Assembly: GCF_025917685.1 (NCBI RefSeq)
Contig: NZ_CP089518.1
Location: forward strand, 3,659,001-3,723,000
Origin: Bacillus cereus
GTDB lineage: Bacteria > Bacillota > Bacilli > Bacillales > Bacillaceae_G
Direction of reading: 5' to 3'
Length of the DNA stretch: 64,000 nt
Below, one piece after another: positions 31,972 through 41,389 of the stretch. Positions within the stretch are counted from its first letter, which is position 1. Every line of letters begins with the position of its first letter. The notes beneath the pieces were generated by a model. That model did not search any database. It saw only the letters and a list, made by a program, of their open reading frames with translations, and was not told the origin of the DNA. Both the position numbers and the translations under genes were made by a program.

Positions 31972-32915
31972 CAGTTTTCTCCTCTCAAATTTGAAATGGT
32001 ATCTTTTAATGTCTCTTCGTCATATATCGCATATGCTTTCACAGAAGAGTCAATCGACTTCATAAGACCAGCAAGTACTTTTCCAGGGCCGATTTCAATA
32101 AATGTATCTACCCCTTGATTCACCATATACTCAATGGATGGATACCATAATACAGGCGAATAGAGCTGTTCAATCAGCTTTTCTTTAATATCTGTACCAC
32201 GTGTAATAACGTCCGCTGTAACATTTGCAATAACAGGAATATTCGTGTCTTGAATTGTAATTTCATTTAAAACACTTTGGAATCTCTCAGCAGCTGGCTT
32301 CATAAGTGAGGAATGAAATGGTCCGCTTACTTTAAGAGGAATTGCTCTTTTAGCACCATTTTCTTTCGCTCTTTGAGAAGCAAGTTCTACTCCTTGATTT
32401 GTTCCAGAAATAACAATTTGCTTCGTGCTATTCATATTAGCAATTTGCACCGCATATCCTTCACTTGTTACTTCTTCTGTAACTTGTTTCAGCATTTCCG
32501 GATCAGCACCTAAAATAGCTGCCATTGCACCTTCCCCGCCCGGAACCGCTTCTTCCATATATTCCCCGCGTTTCCTTACAGCATATACAGCATCTTCAAA
32601 AGTTAATGCACCTGCTGCTACAAGAGCGCTATATTCACCTAAACTATGTCCCGCGACAAAATCCGGTATAATATCATACTCCTTCAAAGCTGTTAAAATT
32701 GCAAAACTCGTTGTTAATAAAGCAGGTTGTGCATTTGTCGTTAATGTTAGTTTTTCCTGTGGCCCTTCAAAAATCACTTCTGAAAGTGAATCTTGCAGCA
32801 CCTCATCCGCTTTTGCAAACACTTTCGCAACCTCGTTATTATTCTCCGCTAACTGTCTACCCATTCCAACTGCCTGTGAACCTTGGCCCGGAAAAAGAAA
32901 TGCTAGTTTTCCCAT
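31971..32915 (-). CDS. fabD: Malonyl-CoA:ACP transacylase FabD
   Basis: Transfers malonyl from CoA to ACP, supplying the extender unit for fatty acid synthesis. The N-terminal [20 protein letters not shown] and the active-site [20 protein letters not shown] (Ser in GHSLG) identify it; [14 protein letters not shown] sequence ([18 protein letters not shown]) holds the catalytic His. The length is 314 aa. It starts 14 bases after plsX and overlaps fabG. Confidence 0.97.
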   Translation of the reverse strand: MGKLAFLFPGQGSQAVGMGRQLAENNNEVAKVFAKADEVLQDSLSEVIFEGPQEKLTLTTNAQPALLTTSFAILTALKEYDIIPDFVAGHSLGEYSALVAAGALTFEDAVYAVRKRGEYMEEAVPGGEGAMAAILGADPEMLKQVTEEVTSEGYAVQIANMNSTKQIVISGTNQGVELASQRAKENGAKRAIPLKVSGPFHSSLMKPAAERFQSVLNEITIQDTNIPVIANVTADVITRGTDIKEKLIEQLYSPVLWYPSIEYMVNQGVDTFIEIGPGKVLAGLMKSIDSSVKAYAIYDEETLKDTISNLRGEN

Positions 32916-32929
32916 TTCAAATCCTCCTC

Positions 32930-33922
32930 TTATTGAAGCGGCTCTTTCTCCATTACATTTGAAATTGTAGGAATTACTTCTTTCGCTACCATTTCTCTTG
33001 TTTGACGAATCGCACTAAATATCGATTGGTCATTTGAAGAACCGTGAGCCTTAATGACAGGAGCTTTTAACCCAAACAATGCCGCTCCTCCATACTCCGA
33101 ATAATCCATTTTATCTTTTAATACCATAAGTTTTGGTTTTAATACCGCTGCTGCTAATTTGCTCGTAAACGAACTCATTAATTGCTCTTTTAACATAGAG
33201 AATAATGCAAGTGCTGTTCCTTCTAATGATTTTAGAGCTACGTTACCTGTAAAACCATCACATACAACAACATCTGCTACACCTTGCAATAAATCTCTTG
33301 ATTCAACGTTTCCAACAAAATTAATTGGTGCATCCTTGAGCATAGCAAAGACTTGTTTTGAAAGCTCGTTTCCTTTGCCATCCTCTGTTCCAACGTTTAA
33401 AAGTCCAACGCGAGGATTTTTAATTCCTCTTACCTTCTCTGCATAAACAGAGCCCATTACTGCATATTGATATAAATGGATTGGTTTTGCATCAACGTTT
33501 GCTCCAACATCTAACATCACAAAACCTTCTCCATCAACAGTTGGCATTGTAGGTGATAAAGCTGGTCGTTCAATTCCTTCCATACGACCAACAACAAATA
33601 ATCCAGCTGCCATTAAAGCTCCTGTACTTCCTGCTGATATACAAGCATCCGCTACGCCGTTCTTTACTTGCTCTGCTGCCAGTACCATTGAAGCTTGTTT
33701 TTTTCGGCGAACCGCTCTTACTGGTTCATCTGTCGATTCGATTTTTTCGTCTGTATGAAGTATAGTAATTCGCTCTTCACTCGTTAAGTATTGACGAATT
33801 TCCTCTTCTTTCCCTACTAACGTAATATGTAAATCTGGGTATTCCTTAATAGCTTTCATTGCTCCTAATACTACAGCCTTTGGAGCATGATCGCCGCCCA
33901 TTGCATCTATTGCGATTTTCAT
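32930..33922 (-). CDS. plsX: Phosphate acyltransferase PlsX
   Basis: Converts acyl-ACP to acyl-phosphate for PlsY, starting phospholipid synthesis. The protein starts [20 protein letters not shown], followed by [26 protein letters not shown] and [17 protein letters not shown], all PlsX signatures. The length is 330 aa. Its ATG overlaps the fapR stop by four bases. Peripheral membrane enzyme; its substrate pool is controlled by the same FapR repressor encoded upstream. Confidence 0.97.
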
Positions 33923-34512
33923 AAGTTGTTACCTTCCTCACTATAATTACTAGATCGATACATTTCAAAAGTGCCTGTGAAAACAAGTTCTTCTCCAACA
34001 AAGCTACGCACTTTGACAACCGTCCGTCCTTTATCATTCTCTACATCTTCAACACGTGCTTTTGCAACAACACGCTCTCCTAATTTTACAGGACGAATGT
34101 ATCGAATGGTAGACTTTGCAGTTAAAGCTAATTCTTCATCAATAACCGCAACAGCTAGTGAGTTTGCTTGTGCAAACAAATGATGCCCACGAGCAATTTG
34201 ATTTCTTTTAAATACATGTTCTACCTTTACTTCAAAGATAGAAATCGCATGTCTATCTAATTCTATATCGATAATTTCTCCGACAACCTCTTCTAACGGT
34301 AAAGATTTCACATCTTCTTCATGTTGTTTTGTAGCCACATGCTTAATTCGTTCTCTTAATTCAGGAATAGATAATTCCATACGATCAAGACGAACAGTTT
34401 GTATGCTCACTTGAAATTTTTCCGCTAAATCTTCATCCGTTATAAAAGGATTCGTTTCTATTGTTTGTTGTAATAATTCTTGTCTTTCTTTTTTACTTCT
34501 TCTTTTTTTCAT
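33919..34512 (-). CDS. fapR: Malonyl-CoA-responsive repressor of lipid synthesis, FapR
   Basis: DeoR-type helix-turn-helix N-terminus ([20 protein letters not shown], then [21 protein letters not shown]) joined to a hot-dog-fold effector domain that binds malonyl-CoA. The start is the ATG at 34510-34512 (197 aa); the open frame extends about 60 codons upstream into the promoter and recG and is not coding there. The ribosome binding site is weak (GGTGCGG). A FapR operator overlaps its own promoter, so the fapR-plsX-fabD-fabG operon is autoregulated. Confidence 0.95.
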
Positions 34513-34532
34513 ACCGCACCATCCATTTTTAT

Positions 34533-34545
34533 GACTAGGTACTAA
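34533..34545 (-). promoter_or_regulatory. FapR operator
   Basis: On the minus strand, TTAGTACCTAGTC followed by ATAA, matching the FapR consensus (TTAGTACCT, then an imperfect second half). It lies just downstream of the -10 box, over the expected transcription start. Confidence 0.8.
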
Positions 34546-34549
34546 CAGT

Positions 34550-34578
34550 AGTATATAATCATTAAAAGTAGAATGCAA
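34550..34578 (-). promoter_or_regulatory. Sigma-A promoter of fapR
   Basis: On the minus strand, TTGCAT (34573-34578), a 17-bp spacer and TATACT (34550-34555). It lies between recG and fapR. Confidence 0.75.
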
Positions 34579-34600
34579 CAAAAACTTTTGCAGACTACTC

Positions 34601-36649
34601 TTAGTCGAGCTTCTCTCCCTGGAACACACCTGTTCCGTCAAGATAAGCACGCAACGAAGCATACTGATCATTGTGCCAAAACGCTTCTGAATCAACTAGT
34701 ATCGCCGCATCTTGTCTCGCTGTTTCTAACGCTCGATAATCATGTACCATATCAGCAACCTTAAACTCTGGCAGACCACTTTGCTTACTTCCAAAGAAAT
34801 CTCCAGGACCTCGTAACTCTAAATCTTTTTCTGACAATACAAATCCATCATTTGTTTCAGTCATAATGCGCATTCTTTCTTTTCCCGTTTCTGATTTCGG
34901 GTCCGCAATTAATAAACAATATGATTGTTCACTACCACGCCCAACGCGCCCCCTGAGCTGATGAAGCTGCGATAAACCGAAACGCTCCGCGTCATAAATA
35001 ACCATAACAGTCGCATTCGGTACATTCACACCTACTTCAACAACTGTTGTCGATACAAGAATTTGCACTTTATTTTCACTAAACTGTCCCATTATCTCTT
35101 CTTTTTCTTGAGATGATAGTCTCCCATGCATTAATCCAACTTGACATTTCCCTTGATAATGATGAGTCAGCATACTATGTAAGTCGATAGCATTTTGTAC
35201 ATCAAGCTTCTCAGACTCTTCAATTAGAGGACAAATAACATATGCCTGTCTTCCTTTTTTTATCTCTTTCTCCACAAAACCGAGAACACGATCTAACATA
35301 TCATGTTTTGCCCAGTACGTTTCGATCACCTTTCTACCAGCTGGCATTTCATCGATAATAGAAACGTCCATCTCTCCAAATGCAGTGATAGCTAACGTAC
35401 GCGGGATTGGGGTCGCCGTCATAAACAACACATCTGGACTTTCACCTTTCTCACGTAAAACCCGGCGCTGCGCTACACCAAATCGATGCTGTTCATCAGT
35501 AATAACGAGACCTAACCTATGAAATATAACTTCATCTTGAATTAAAGCGTGCGTCCCAACAAGGATATCTACTTCCCCTTGCTCTAATCTCGCCAAAATT
35601 TCTCGACGTCTCGCACCTTTAACAGAACTTGTTAGCAGTTCAACCTTCATACCGAAATGTGAAAACGTCTCAGCGAGCGACTGATAATGCTGTTCAGCTA
35701 AAATTTCCGTAGGAACCATCATAGCACCTTGATAATGAGCTAATTTCGCTCCATAAAGGGCAATCGCAGCAACAACTGTTTTCCCAGAGCCTACATCCCC
35801 TTGCAATAATCGATTCATGCGATAGGGAGATGTCATATCTTTCATTATTTCATCTACAACCCGGCTTTGTGCGCCAGTTAACGGAAACGGAAGTGCATCA
35901 GTAAACTCTTGCAATTCTACTGACGAAATTTCTTTTTTCGTGCCCTTTGAATTTTCCCTTTCCATTTTCCGTAATGTTTGCATTTTCAACTGGAACAAGA
36001 AAAACTCCTCATATACAAAACGGCGCCGCGCTTGCTTTAAGTCTTCCTGTCCCACTGGAAAATGTAACGCCCTGAGCGCTTCATAACGTGGTAATAATTT
36101 ATACCTACTTAACAAACCGTCAGGTAACACTTCAATTATAGAGTCTCCATATTCCTTTAAAGCCTGGGCAATAAAACGGCGCATCTGCTTTACTGTCAAC
36201 TTCCCTTTCACTGAATACACTGGCTCTACTTCTTGTTGACGCACAACCGGTCCAAAGTGAAGTTCTGATACAGCGATCGTTTGGCGATGCTGATCCCATT
36301 TACCAGTAATCGTTACCGTCTCATCTAGCTTTAACTTTTGTTTATAATATGGTCTATTAAAACATACGGCTGTAATTAAATAACGCCCGACAAGAACACG
36401 AACTGTAAGACGCGACTTTTTCTTTCCATAATATTGAAGTAAAGGAGCGCTATGTACTTTCCCTTCAACCGTCACACGCTCATCATGCTTCACTTCAGCA
36501 AGATCTTTCATCGCATAGTCTTCATAACGGTACGGAAAATATTCTAATAGATGAGAAACTGTATAAATTCCCATCTCGTGTAATAACTCAGATGTTTCTC
36601 CTCCGATTCCCTTTACATCCGTAACAGGAACTTGTACAACTTCATTCAA
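34601..36649 (-). CDS. recG: ATP-dependent DNA helicase RecG
   Basis: Branch-migrating helicase for stalled forks and recombination. An N-terminal OB/wedge domain (about 60-150) precedes the helicase core: [20 protein letters not shown] (motif I), [15 protein letters not shown] (motif II), [13 protein letters not shown] (III), and [20 protein letters not shown] (VI). I use the TTG at 36647-36649 (682 aa, MNEVVQVPV); a GTG three codons earlier is too near the GGAGCG site. It precedes fapR but is separated from it by the fapR promoter. Confidence 0.95.
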
Positions 36650-36787
36650 GATTCTCACGCTCCGTCACATTATTTTCTTCGATTCATTCTATAGATTCTC
36701 CATTAACATCATCGACATCTATAATCGCTCTCTTTCACCCTATATATTCTATCATAGGCATTCTAAGAGAAACTACTCTAATCCCTC

Positions 36788-36950
36788 TATATAAAGTGAA
36801 ACTATAATCAGTGGGGGGTTGTTCATCCCCCACTGATTATTAGCCCTCACCAATCGGGCTTTTACGGGCAGTTAATCTCCCACCTAACTTCTTTGCTCCA
36901 GCCGAATTTAGGGGTGGAAATTTTACTACCCACAAATAGAGGGACAAAAC
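36788..36950 (+). repeat. bcr-type repeat, copy A
   Basis: Starts with TATAAAGTGAAACT, then a perfect 14-bp hairpin (36804-36817 with 36827-36840; ATAATCAGTGGGGG against its complement), a second small hairpin AGCCC/GGGCT, the block TTTTACGGGCAG, and ends near GAGGGACAAA. About 160 bases. It shares long blocks with copy B at 42496-42659. I recognise this as the bcr1-type element of the B. cereus group, a small repeat thought to be mobile but coding nothing. Confidence 0.8.
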
Positions 36951-36963
36951 AAAGATATACAAC

Positions 36964-37010
36964 ACGTAAGAAAAGAGCCTCACTATTAGCAGCAAGGCTC
37001 TTTTCTATCA
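36964..37010 (-). terminator. Terminator downstream of fakA
   Basis: A perfect 12-bp stem AGAAAAGAGCCT (36969-36980) / AGGCTCTTTTCT (36995-37006) with a 14-base loop. T-rich arms on both sides allow it to act in either direction. Confidence 0.8.
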
Positions 37011-37115
37011 TCAATATGCTAGCCTTTTGAATAAAAACTAGTAATAAATTTCATATCACTACTTTTCATCCATTAGCAAGTAAGTAATCCATTTATTTTT
37101 AAAACGAATCTTTTC

Positions 37116-38792
37116 TTATTCTACAGAGAAGATGAAAGAATACACCGGTTGGTTCCCTGCATGTACTTCTACTTCTGCATCTTCAAAGTTCTCTTCAACA
37201 AACGCAACTAATTCAGCCACTTCTTCGTCTGTTGCATCTTCACCTTGTAGAATCGTTACGATTTCAGAATCCTCATCAATTAGTGCTTCTAGTAATTGCT
37301 TCGCAGCTCCTACTTTTTCAGCGTTTGTTGATACGATTTTTCCATCTGCAATACACATGAAATCATCTTTTTGAATTGCCACACCGTCAATTTCCGTATC
37401 ACGAACAGCATACGTAATTTGACCTGTTTTCACATGAGATAAAGCTTCGTTCATGTTTTCTTTATTCTCTTCTAACGTTCCAACTGGATTAAATGCTAAC
37501 ATTGCAGCCATACCTTGAGGAACTGTTTTCGAACGAACAACAATCACTTCTTGATCTACTACTGAAGCTGCTTGTTCTGCTGCCATTATGATATTCCCGT
37601 TATTTGGTAAAATGATGATTTTTTCAGCATTCGCCTCTTCAATCGCCTTCACGATATCCTCCGTACTTGGATTCATCGTTTGGCCACCTTCGATAACTTT
37701 CGTTGCGCCAATGCTCTCAAATAAAGTTTTAATACCAGATCCCATAGCTACAGTCACAATACCATACGGTTGTTTCTCTTTTGGTTGATTCGTTTGTTCA
37801 GGCTCCATAGCAGGTTCATCTAATAAAGCCGTATGCTGTTCACGCATATTTTCTACTTTGATCTTAATTAGACTACCGTAGCGTTGTCCATAGTTCATAG
37901 GATCTCCAGGATGTTCCGCATGAATATGAACCTTAACAACCTCATCATCTGATACAACAAGTAGTGAATCTCCGTACACACTAATATCTTCACGGAATTT
38001 TTGTTCAGAGAAATTATGTTCCTTCATTTTTTCAGGCTCTAATTTCACCATGAATTCCGTACAATATCCATACTTAATATCTTCTGTACTCAATTGGCTT
38101 TGTACACTACGGTGATGTTCTGCGCGTACCATGTCATTCATAGATGGTTGCGTCTGCACATTAGAAGAAATAGTTTCTCCTTTTAAGTCAGCTAAAAATC
38201 CTTCATATACAACAACTAGACCTTTACCACCGCTATCTACAACGCCAACTTGTTTTAATACAGGTAATAAATCTGGCGTACGATTTAACGATGCATTCGC
38301 TTCTTTTACAACGTCTTCCATAAACAAAACAAAGTCGCGCTGTTTTTTCGCAACTGTCACTGCATATTTACCCGTTTCTCTTGCAACCGTTAAAATCGTT
38401 CCTTCAATTGGTTTCATAACCGCTTTATATGCTGCCTCTACTCCAGCTTCTAAAGCTGCAGCAAAATCAACTGTTGTTAATTCTTCTTTTTGTTCAATGG
38501 ATTTAGAAAAACCACGGAATAACTGAGATAAAATAACCCCAGAGTTACCACGAGCTCCCATTAATAATCCTTTGGCTAAACTTACGCCGACTTTACCAGC
38601 ATGCTGTGAAGGGTTTTCTTTCACTTCACGTGCGCCTGAAGTCATTGATAAGTTCATGTTTGTACCGGTATCGCCATCTGGAACTGGAAATACGTTTAAT
38701 GCATCAACAAGCTGAACATTATTTGTTAAATTATTTGCTCCTTGAATGATCATTTGTGATAAACGTTTTCCATCAATTTTTTGAATTGACAC
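37116..38792 (-). CDS. fakA: Fatty acid kinase, catalytic subunit FakA (YloV)
   Basis: Phosphorylates exogenous fatty acids bound to a FakB protein, making acyl-phosphate for the PlsY/PlsX route. The N-terminal DAK2 (DhaL-like) kinase domain shows ALNVFPVPDGDTGTNMNLSM and GLLMGARGNSGVILSQLFRG; the middle and C-terminal DegV-like part has GYCTEFMV and LPNNGNIIMAAEQA. The length is 558 aa. It lies 22 bases after yloU. Its product feeds the same acyl-phosphate pool as PlsX, encoded about 3 kb away. The assignment rests on homology to staphylococcal FakA. Confidence 0.9.
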   Translation of the reverse strand: MSIQKIDGKRLSQMIIQGANNLTNNVQLVDALNVFPVPDGDTGTNMNLSMTSGAREVKENPSQHAGKVGVSLAKGLLMGARGNSGVILSQLFRGFSKSIEQKEELTTVDFAAALEAGVEAAYKAVMKPIEGTILTVARETGKYAVTVAKKQRDFVLFMEDVVKEANASLNRTPDLLPVLKQVGVVDSGGKGLVVVYEGFLADLKGETISSNVQTQPSMNDMVRAEHHRSVQSQLSTEDIKYGYCTEFMVKLEPEKMKEHNFSEQKFREDISVYGDSLLVVSDDEVVKVHIHAEHPGDPMNYGQRYGSLIKIKVENMREQHTALLDEPAMEPEQTNQPKEKQPYGIVTVAMGSGIKTLFESIGATKVIEGGQTMNPSTEDIVKAIEEANAEKIIILPNNGNIIMAAEQAASVVDQEVIVVRSKTVPQGMAAMLAFNPVGTLEENKENMNEALSHVKTGQITYAVRDTEIDGVAIQKDDFMCIADGKIVSTNAEKVGAAKQLLEALIDEDSEIVTILQGEDATDEEVAELVAFVEENFEDAEVEVHAGNQPVYSFIFSVE

Positions 38793-38814
38793 AGATTTTC
38801 CTCCTTAATGCACA

Positions 38815-39177
38815 TTACAAGTTTATTACTTTAACTCCTTGTACGTAGATGTTTACAGAATCTACTGCTAGTCCTACAGTTTGATCTAATGTATATTTCA
38901 CTTTAGTCTGCACGTTATGTGCTACTTCTGAAATTTTCGTACCATAGCTCACAATAATATACATATCAATATGTACTTCATCTTCATCTTTACGAACAAT
39001 AACACCTCTAGTGAAGTTTTCTTTTCGTAAAATGTCTGTTAATCCATCTTTTAACTGATTTTTTGATGCCATACCTACGATACCGTAGCAATCTACTGCG
39101 GCACCTCCAGCAATTGTTGCAATTACATCTGTACTAATATCAATTTGACCGTACTTCGTTTTAATTTCAATTGACAT
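38815..39177 (-). CDS. yloU: Asp23/Gls24 family protein YloU
   Basis: Small acidic Asp23-domain protein (120 aa), a family associated with the cell envelope and alkaline stress; exact role unknown. The segment GQIDISTDVIATIAGGAAVD and VKYTLDQTVGLAVDSVNIYVQGV are typical. It is paired with fakA in Bacillus and Staphylococcus relatives, suggesting a shared envelope-lipid role. GAAGGGGG stands before the ATG. The promoter region contains a 24-bp direct repeat. Confidence 0.92.
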   Translation of the reverse strand: MSIEIKTKYGQIDISTDVIATIAGGAAVDCYGIVGMASKNQLKDGLTDILRKENFTRGVIVRKDEDEVHIDMYIIVSYGTKISEVAHNVQTKVKYTLDQTVGLAVDSVNIYVQGVKVINL

Positions 39178-39552
39178 CTCGTTTCCCCCTTCATAAATGG
39201 TGAAAGTGAGCTAGACTACTTTAGTTACTATCATATAATCTTTTTAAAGAAAATTCCATCGTTCTTTCTTTTCACTCTCATATTTTATGTTTATACTACA
39301 CTTTTCTATGATGAGCAAAATAGTCCATTGTTATTATACAACATGTACCACTATAATATGTCAAGCAATTTTTCTTGATTTCAGCTTTTCTTCATTGATA
39401 TATGGTGTCAAGTAATTTTTCTTGATTTCTTTTTTCTACGGTGTTGCATTCTCTTTTTAGTTGTGTTAAATTATAGTAGTGTTTTTAGCATCGCAAAAAA
39501 GGCTAACATTGAAAAATTACGCATGGTAAGGTATCAAGGGAGGGAAATATAA
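39178..39552. other. yloU-rpmB divergent intergenic stretch
   Basis: These 375 bases hold no gene. They contain divergent promoters for yloU-fakA (minus) and rpmB (plus; TATAGT at 39472-39477, no convincing -35) and a 24-bp direct repeat. A possible minus promoter uses TTGACA at 39359-39364 with TGTATA at 39335-39340, an 18-bp spacer. Confidence 0.6.
39359..39429 (+). repeat. 24-bp direct repeat pair in the yloU-rpmB promoter region
   Basis: Units at 39359-39382 and 39406-39429 are identical at 23 of 24 bases and start 47 bp apart. Each contains TCAAG, 8 bases, then CTTGA (an inverted repeat), and on the minus strand each ends in TTGACA. Confidence 0.85.
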
Positions 39553-39741
39553 ATGGCTCGTGTTTGTGCTATCACTGGAAGAAAAGCTCGTTCTGGTAAC
39601 TCTCGTTCTCACGCAATGAACGCTACAAAACGTAAATGGGGCGCTAACCTTCAAAAAGTTCGCGTACGCATCGACGGAAAAGTTCAACGTGTTTACGTTT
39701 CTGCTAGAGCATTAAAATCTGGCAAAATCGAACGTGTTTAA
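39553..39741 (+). CDS. rpmB: 50S ribosomal protein L28
   Basis: Large-subunit protein of 62 aa, the only plus-strand gene in the first 58 kb. It begins [20 protein letters not shown] and ends in the basic [20 protein letters not shown] segment. It has the first Cys of the L28 zinc motif region only (ARVC), so it is a zinc-independent form. GGGAGGG lies eight bases before the ATG. A strong bidirectional terminator follows, separating it from convergent spoVM. Confidence 0.97.
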
Positions 39742-39780
39742 TAATAAAAAAAAGAGCCGCTAGGCTCTTTTTTTATTATA
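39740..39780 (+). terminator. Terminator of rpmB
   Basis: AAAAAAAGAGCC (to 39756) GCTA GGCTCTTTTTTT (39761 onward): perfect stem with a T run. Confidence 0.92.
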
Positions 39781-39785
39781 CCAAT

Positions 39786-39817
39786 GGAAAAAGCACCGGT
39801 AATAGGTGCTTTTTTTA
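39786..39817 (-). terminator. Terminator of spoVM
   Basis: AGCACC (39792-39797) pairs with GGTGCT (39805-39810) around a 7-base loop; T runs lie on both sides, so it can act in either direction. It follows spoVM on the minus strand. Confidence 0.8.
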
Positions 39818-39895
39818 GTCTTTTTTGAAGGTATTTAACATCGCACGTACAATTCCACCAAGAAATTTAGGTAACTTAATTGTATAAAATCTCAT
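39815..39895 (-). CDS. spoVM: Spore coat morphogenetic peptide SpoVM
   Basis: A 26-residue amphipathic peptide that marks the convex forespore membrane and anchors the coat ATPase SpoIVA. Translating the minus strand from the ATG at 39893-39895 gives MRFYTIKLPKFLGGIVRAML followed by NTFKKD and a TAA. It closely resembles B. subtilis SpoVM as I remember it. GGAGGG lies five bases before the ATG. It sits between thiN and rpmB, as in B. subtilis. The gene is too short for ordinary length filters. Confidence 0.95.
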   Translation of the reverse strand: MRFYTIKLPKFLGGIVRAMLNTFKKD

Positions 39896-39930
39896 GGTTT
39901 CCCTCCTAATCCCCATTACTCCACTTGTTT

Positions 39931-39938
39931 ACTATATG
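39931..39938 (-). promoter_or_regulatory. Possible sigma-E -10 element for spoVM
   Basis: On the minus strand CATATAGT, one mismatch from the sigma-E -10 consensus CATACANT, 35 bases before spoVM. No convincing -35 is visible. Confidence 0.35.
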
Positions 39939-39961
39939 ATGCAAGGAGCAAAATTGTTTCT

Positions 39962-40603
39962 TCAATCAGTGCTTCTTATCATCATTAATATGCCAGAAGT
40001 AAATGAAAAATTACCTTTTTCCACAATGAGTTCATTACTAATACAAAGTGTCGATCCCCACTCTATTGTTTTGTTAGTAAGAGAGTACTTAAATCCACGT
40101 AATGTAATACCTTCAACTATTTCAGTAACCGGTACAAAGGATACATAAGGAAAGTTTTCATTTTCTTCAATTATATGTTTACCAACTTTTTTTACTGTTA
40201 TTTCATTTTTATTGTCTACAATACACATTTCTATCTCTGCCGCTAAACCTTTTAAAAGCATTTGTATATTTGCCAAACCATGATCAAGCCTTCCACCAGT
40301 CGCGCCAAAAATACGAATGAATTTCGGTTTTTGTTCTAAAGCCCAGCTAATTGCAATTTCTAAATCTGTTTGATCTTTTTCTCGCGGAACAATATGTAAC
40401 TCATTTGTTTGCTGCCTCATCCATGCTAACTCATCCTCAGTAACCGAATCGTAATCTCCAAATGCAACGGCTGGAGTGATTCCACTTTTTAACAAACGGT
40501 ACACTCCCCTATCAACCGCCGCCCACACTACTTCTTCATTTTCATATCGAGAAAAATCTGCGCAGTATTCTACAGGTCCTCCTGCCAAAATATGAACAAT
40601 CAT
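39962..40603 (-). CDS. thiN: Thiamine pyrophosphokinase
   Basis: Transfers pyrophosphate from ATP to thiamine, forming the cofactor TPP. Family signatures include AVDRGVYRLLKSGITPAVAFGDYDSV (the catalytic DxDS-type segment), REKDQTDLEIAISWAL and RIFGATGGRLDHGLANIQML. The start is the ATG at 40601-40603 (213 aa), following AAAGGGAAG; a longer open frame of 13 codons is not conserved. It lies between rpe and spoVM at the end of the coaBC-to-thiN cluster. Confidence 0.94.
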   Translation of the reverse strand: MIVHILAGGPVEYCADFSRYENEEVVWAAVDRGVYRLLKSGITPAVAFGDYDSVTEDELAWMRQQTNELHIVPREKDQTDLEIAISWALEQKPKFIRIFGATGGRLDHGLANIQMLLKGLAAEIEMCIVDNKNEITVKKVGKHIIEENENFPYVSFVPVTEIVEGITLRGFKYSLTNKTIEWGSTLCISNELIVEKGNFSFTSGILMMIRSTD

Positions 40604-40621
40604 TTTTTCTTCCCTTTCTAT

Positions 40622-40660
40622 TGTAAAAAGGCAATCTGCCATTCGGTAGATTGCCTTTCT
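40622..40660 (-). terminator. Terminator between rpe and thiN
   Basis: AAAGGCAATCT (40627-40637 region) pairs with AGATTGCCTTT (40648-40658 region), extended by GG/CC towards loop ATTC with one mismatch. The minus strand continues with TTTTTAC. Confidence 0.75.
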
Positions 40661-40742
40661 CCTTATTTTTCGCTCTATCCTGTATAAAATAGTGAAGTCT
40701 TAATTAACTAGATGCTTCACTAGAATAAAGGCCATTCATTCT

Positions 40743-41387
40743 TTATCCACGAATTATACGAATTGCTTCACCGCGGTCTTTTTGATTGTATACTGCTGAT
40801 CCCGCTACAAGAACATTCGCTCCTGCTTCAACACAAAGTCTTGCCGTTTCAGCGTTTACACCACCATCAACTTCAATTTCTACTTCTAGATTTCGCTCTT
40901 TAACCATTTCTGCAACTTCTTTAATCTTCGGTAATACAGAATGAATAAACTTCTGTCCACCAAATCCAGGATTTACTGTCATTAGTAATACCATATCTAT
41001 ATCTTCTAATACATGTTCAATCACCGAAACTGGCGTATGCGGATTCAATACAACCCCTGCTTTAATGCCATGAGATTTAATTAACTGAATTGTACGATGT
41101 AGATGAGGACACGCCTCTACATGAACAGTAATAATATCCGCTCCCGCTTTTGCGAAAGTCGGGATATAGTTATCAGGATTTTCAATCATTAAATGTACAT
41201 CTAATGGTAATGATGTAATCGGACGGATAGCTTCTACAATTAATGGTCCAATCGTAATATTTGGTACGAAATGTCCATCCATTACATCGACGTGAATGTA
41301 ATCAGCTCCACCTTTTTCTACATCTTTAATTTCTTCCCCTAATTTTGAAAAATCTGCTGATAAAATCGATGGCGCAATTTTAATCAT
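40743..41387 (-). CDS. rpe: Ribulose-phosphate 3-epimerase
   Basis: Interconverts ribulose 5-phosphate and xylulose 5-phosphate in the pentose phosphate pathway. TIM-barrel signatures: [35 protein letters not shown] (metal His/Asp), [20 protein letters not shown] and [20 protein letters not shown]. The length is 214 aa. It starts two bases after the rsgA stop, so the two are co-transcribed. Confidence 0.97.
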   Translation of the reverse strand: MIKIAPSILSADFSKLGEEIKDVEKGGADYIHVDVMDGHFVPNITIGPLIVEAIRPITSLPLDVHLMIENPDNYIPTFAKAGADIITVHVEACPHLHRTIQLIKSHGIKAGVVLNPHTPVSVIEHVLEDIDMVLLMTVNPGFGGQKFIHSVLPKIKEVAEMVKERNLEVEIEVDGGVNAETARLCVEAGANVLVAGSAVYNQKDRGEAIRIIRG

Positions 41388-41389
41388 GA

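Larger units (their letters stand above)
36650..37115. other. fakA-recG intergenic stretch
   Basis: No coding sequence is evident. It holds the fakA terminator, one full bcr-type repeat and about 130 AT-rich bases that must contain the recG promoter. From memory, B. subtilis has the serine deaminase genes sdaAB-sdaAA at this position; no remnant of them is visible. Confidence 0.75.

Noticed and set aside
32425..32970. 181-codon open frame on the plus strand
   Set aside because: Antisense to fabD and the plsX end; composition is a shadow of those genes and no start signal is visible.
34513..34695. N-terminal extension of FapR
   Set aside because: The frame is open, but it covers the fapR promoter, operator and the end of recG, so it is not translated as part of FapR.
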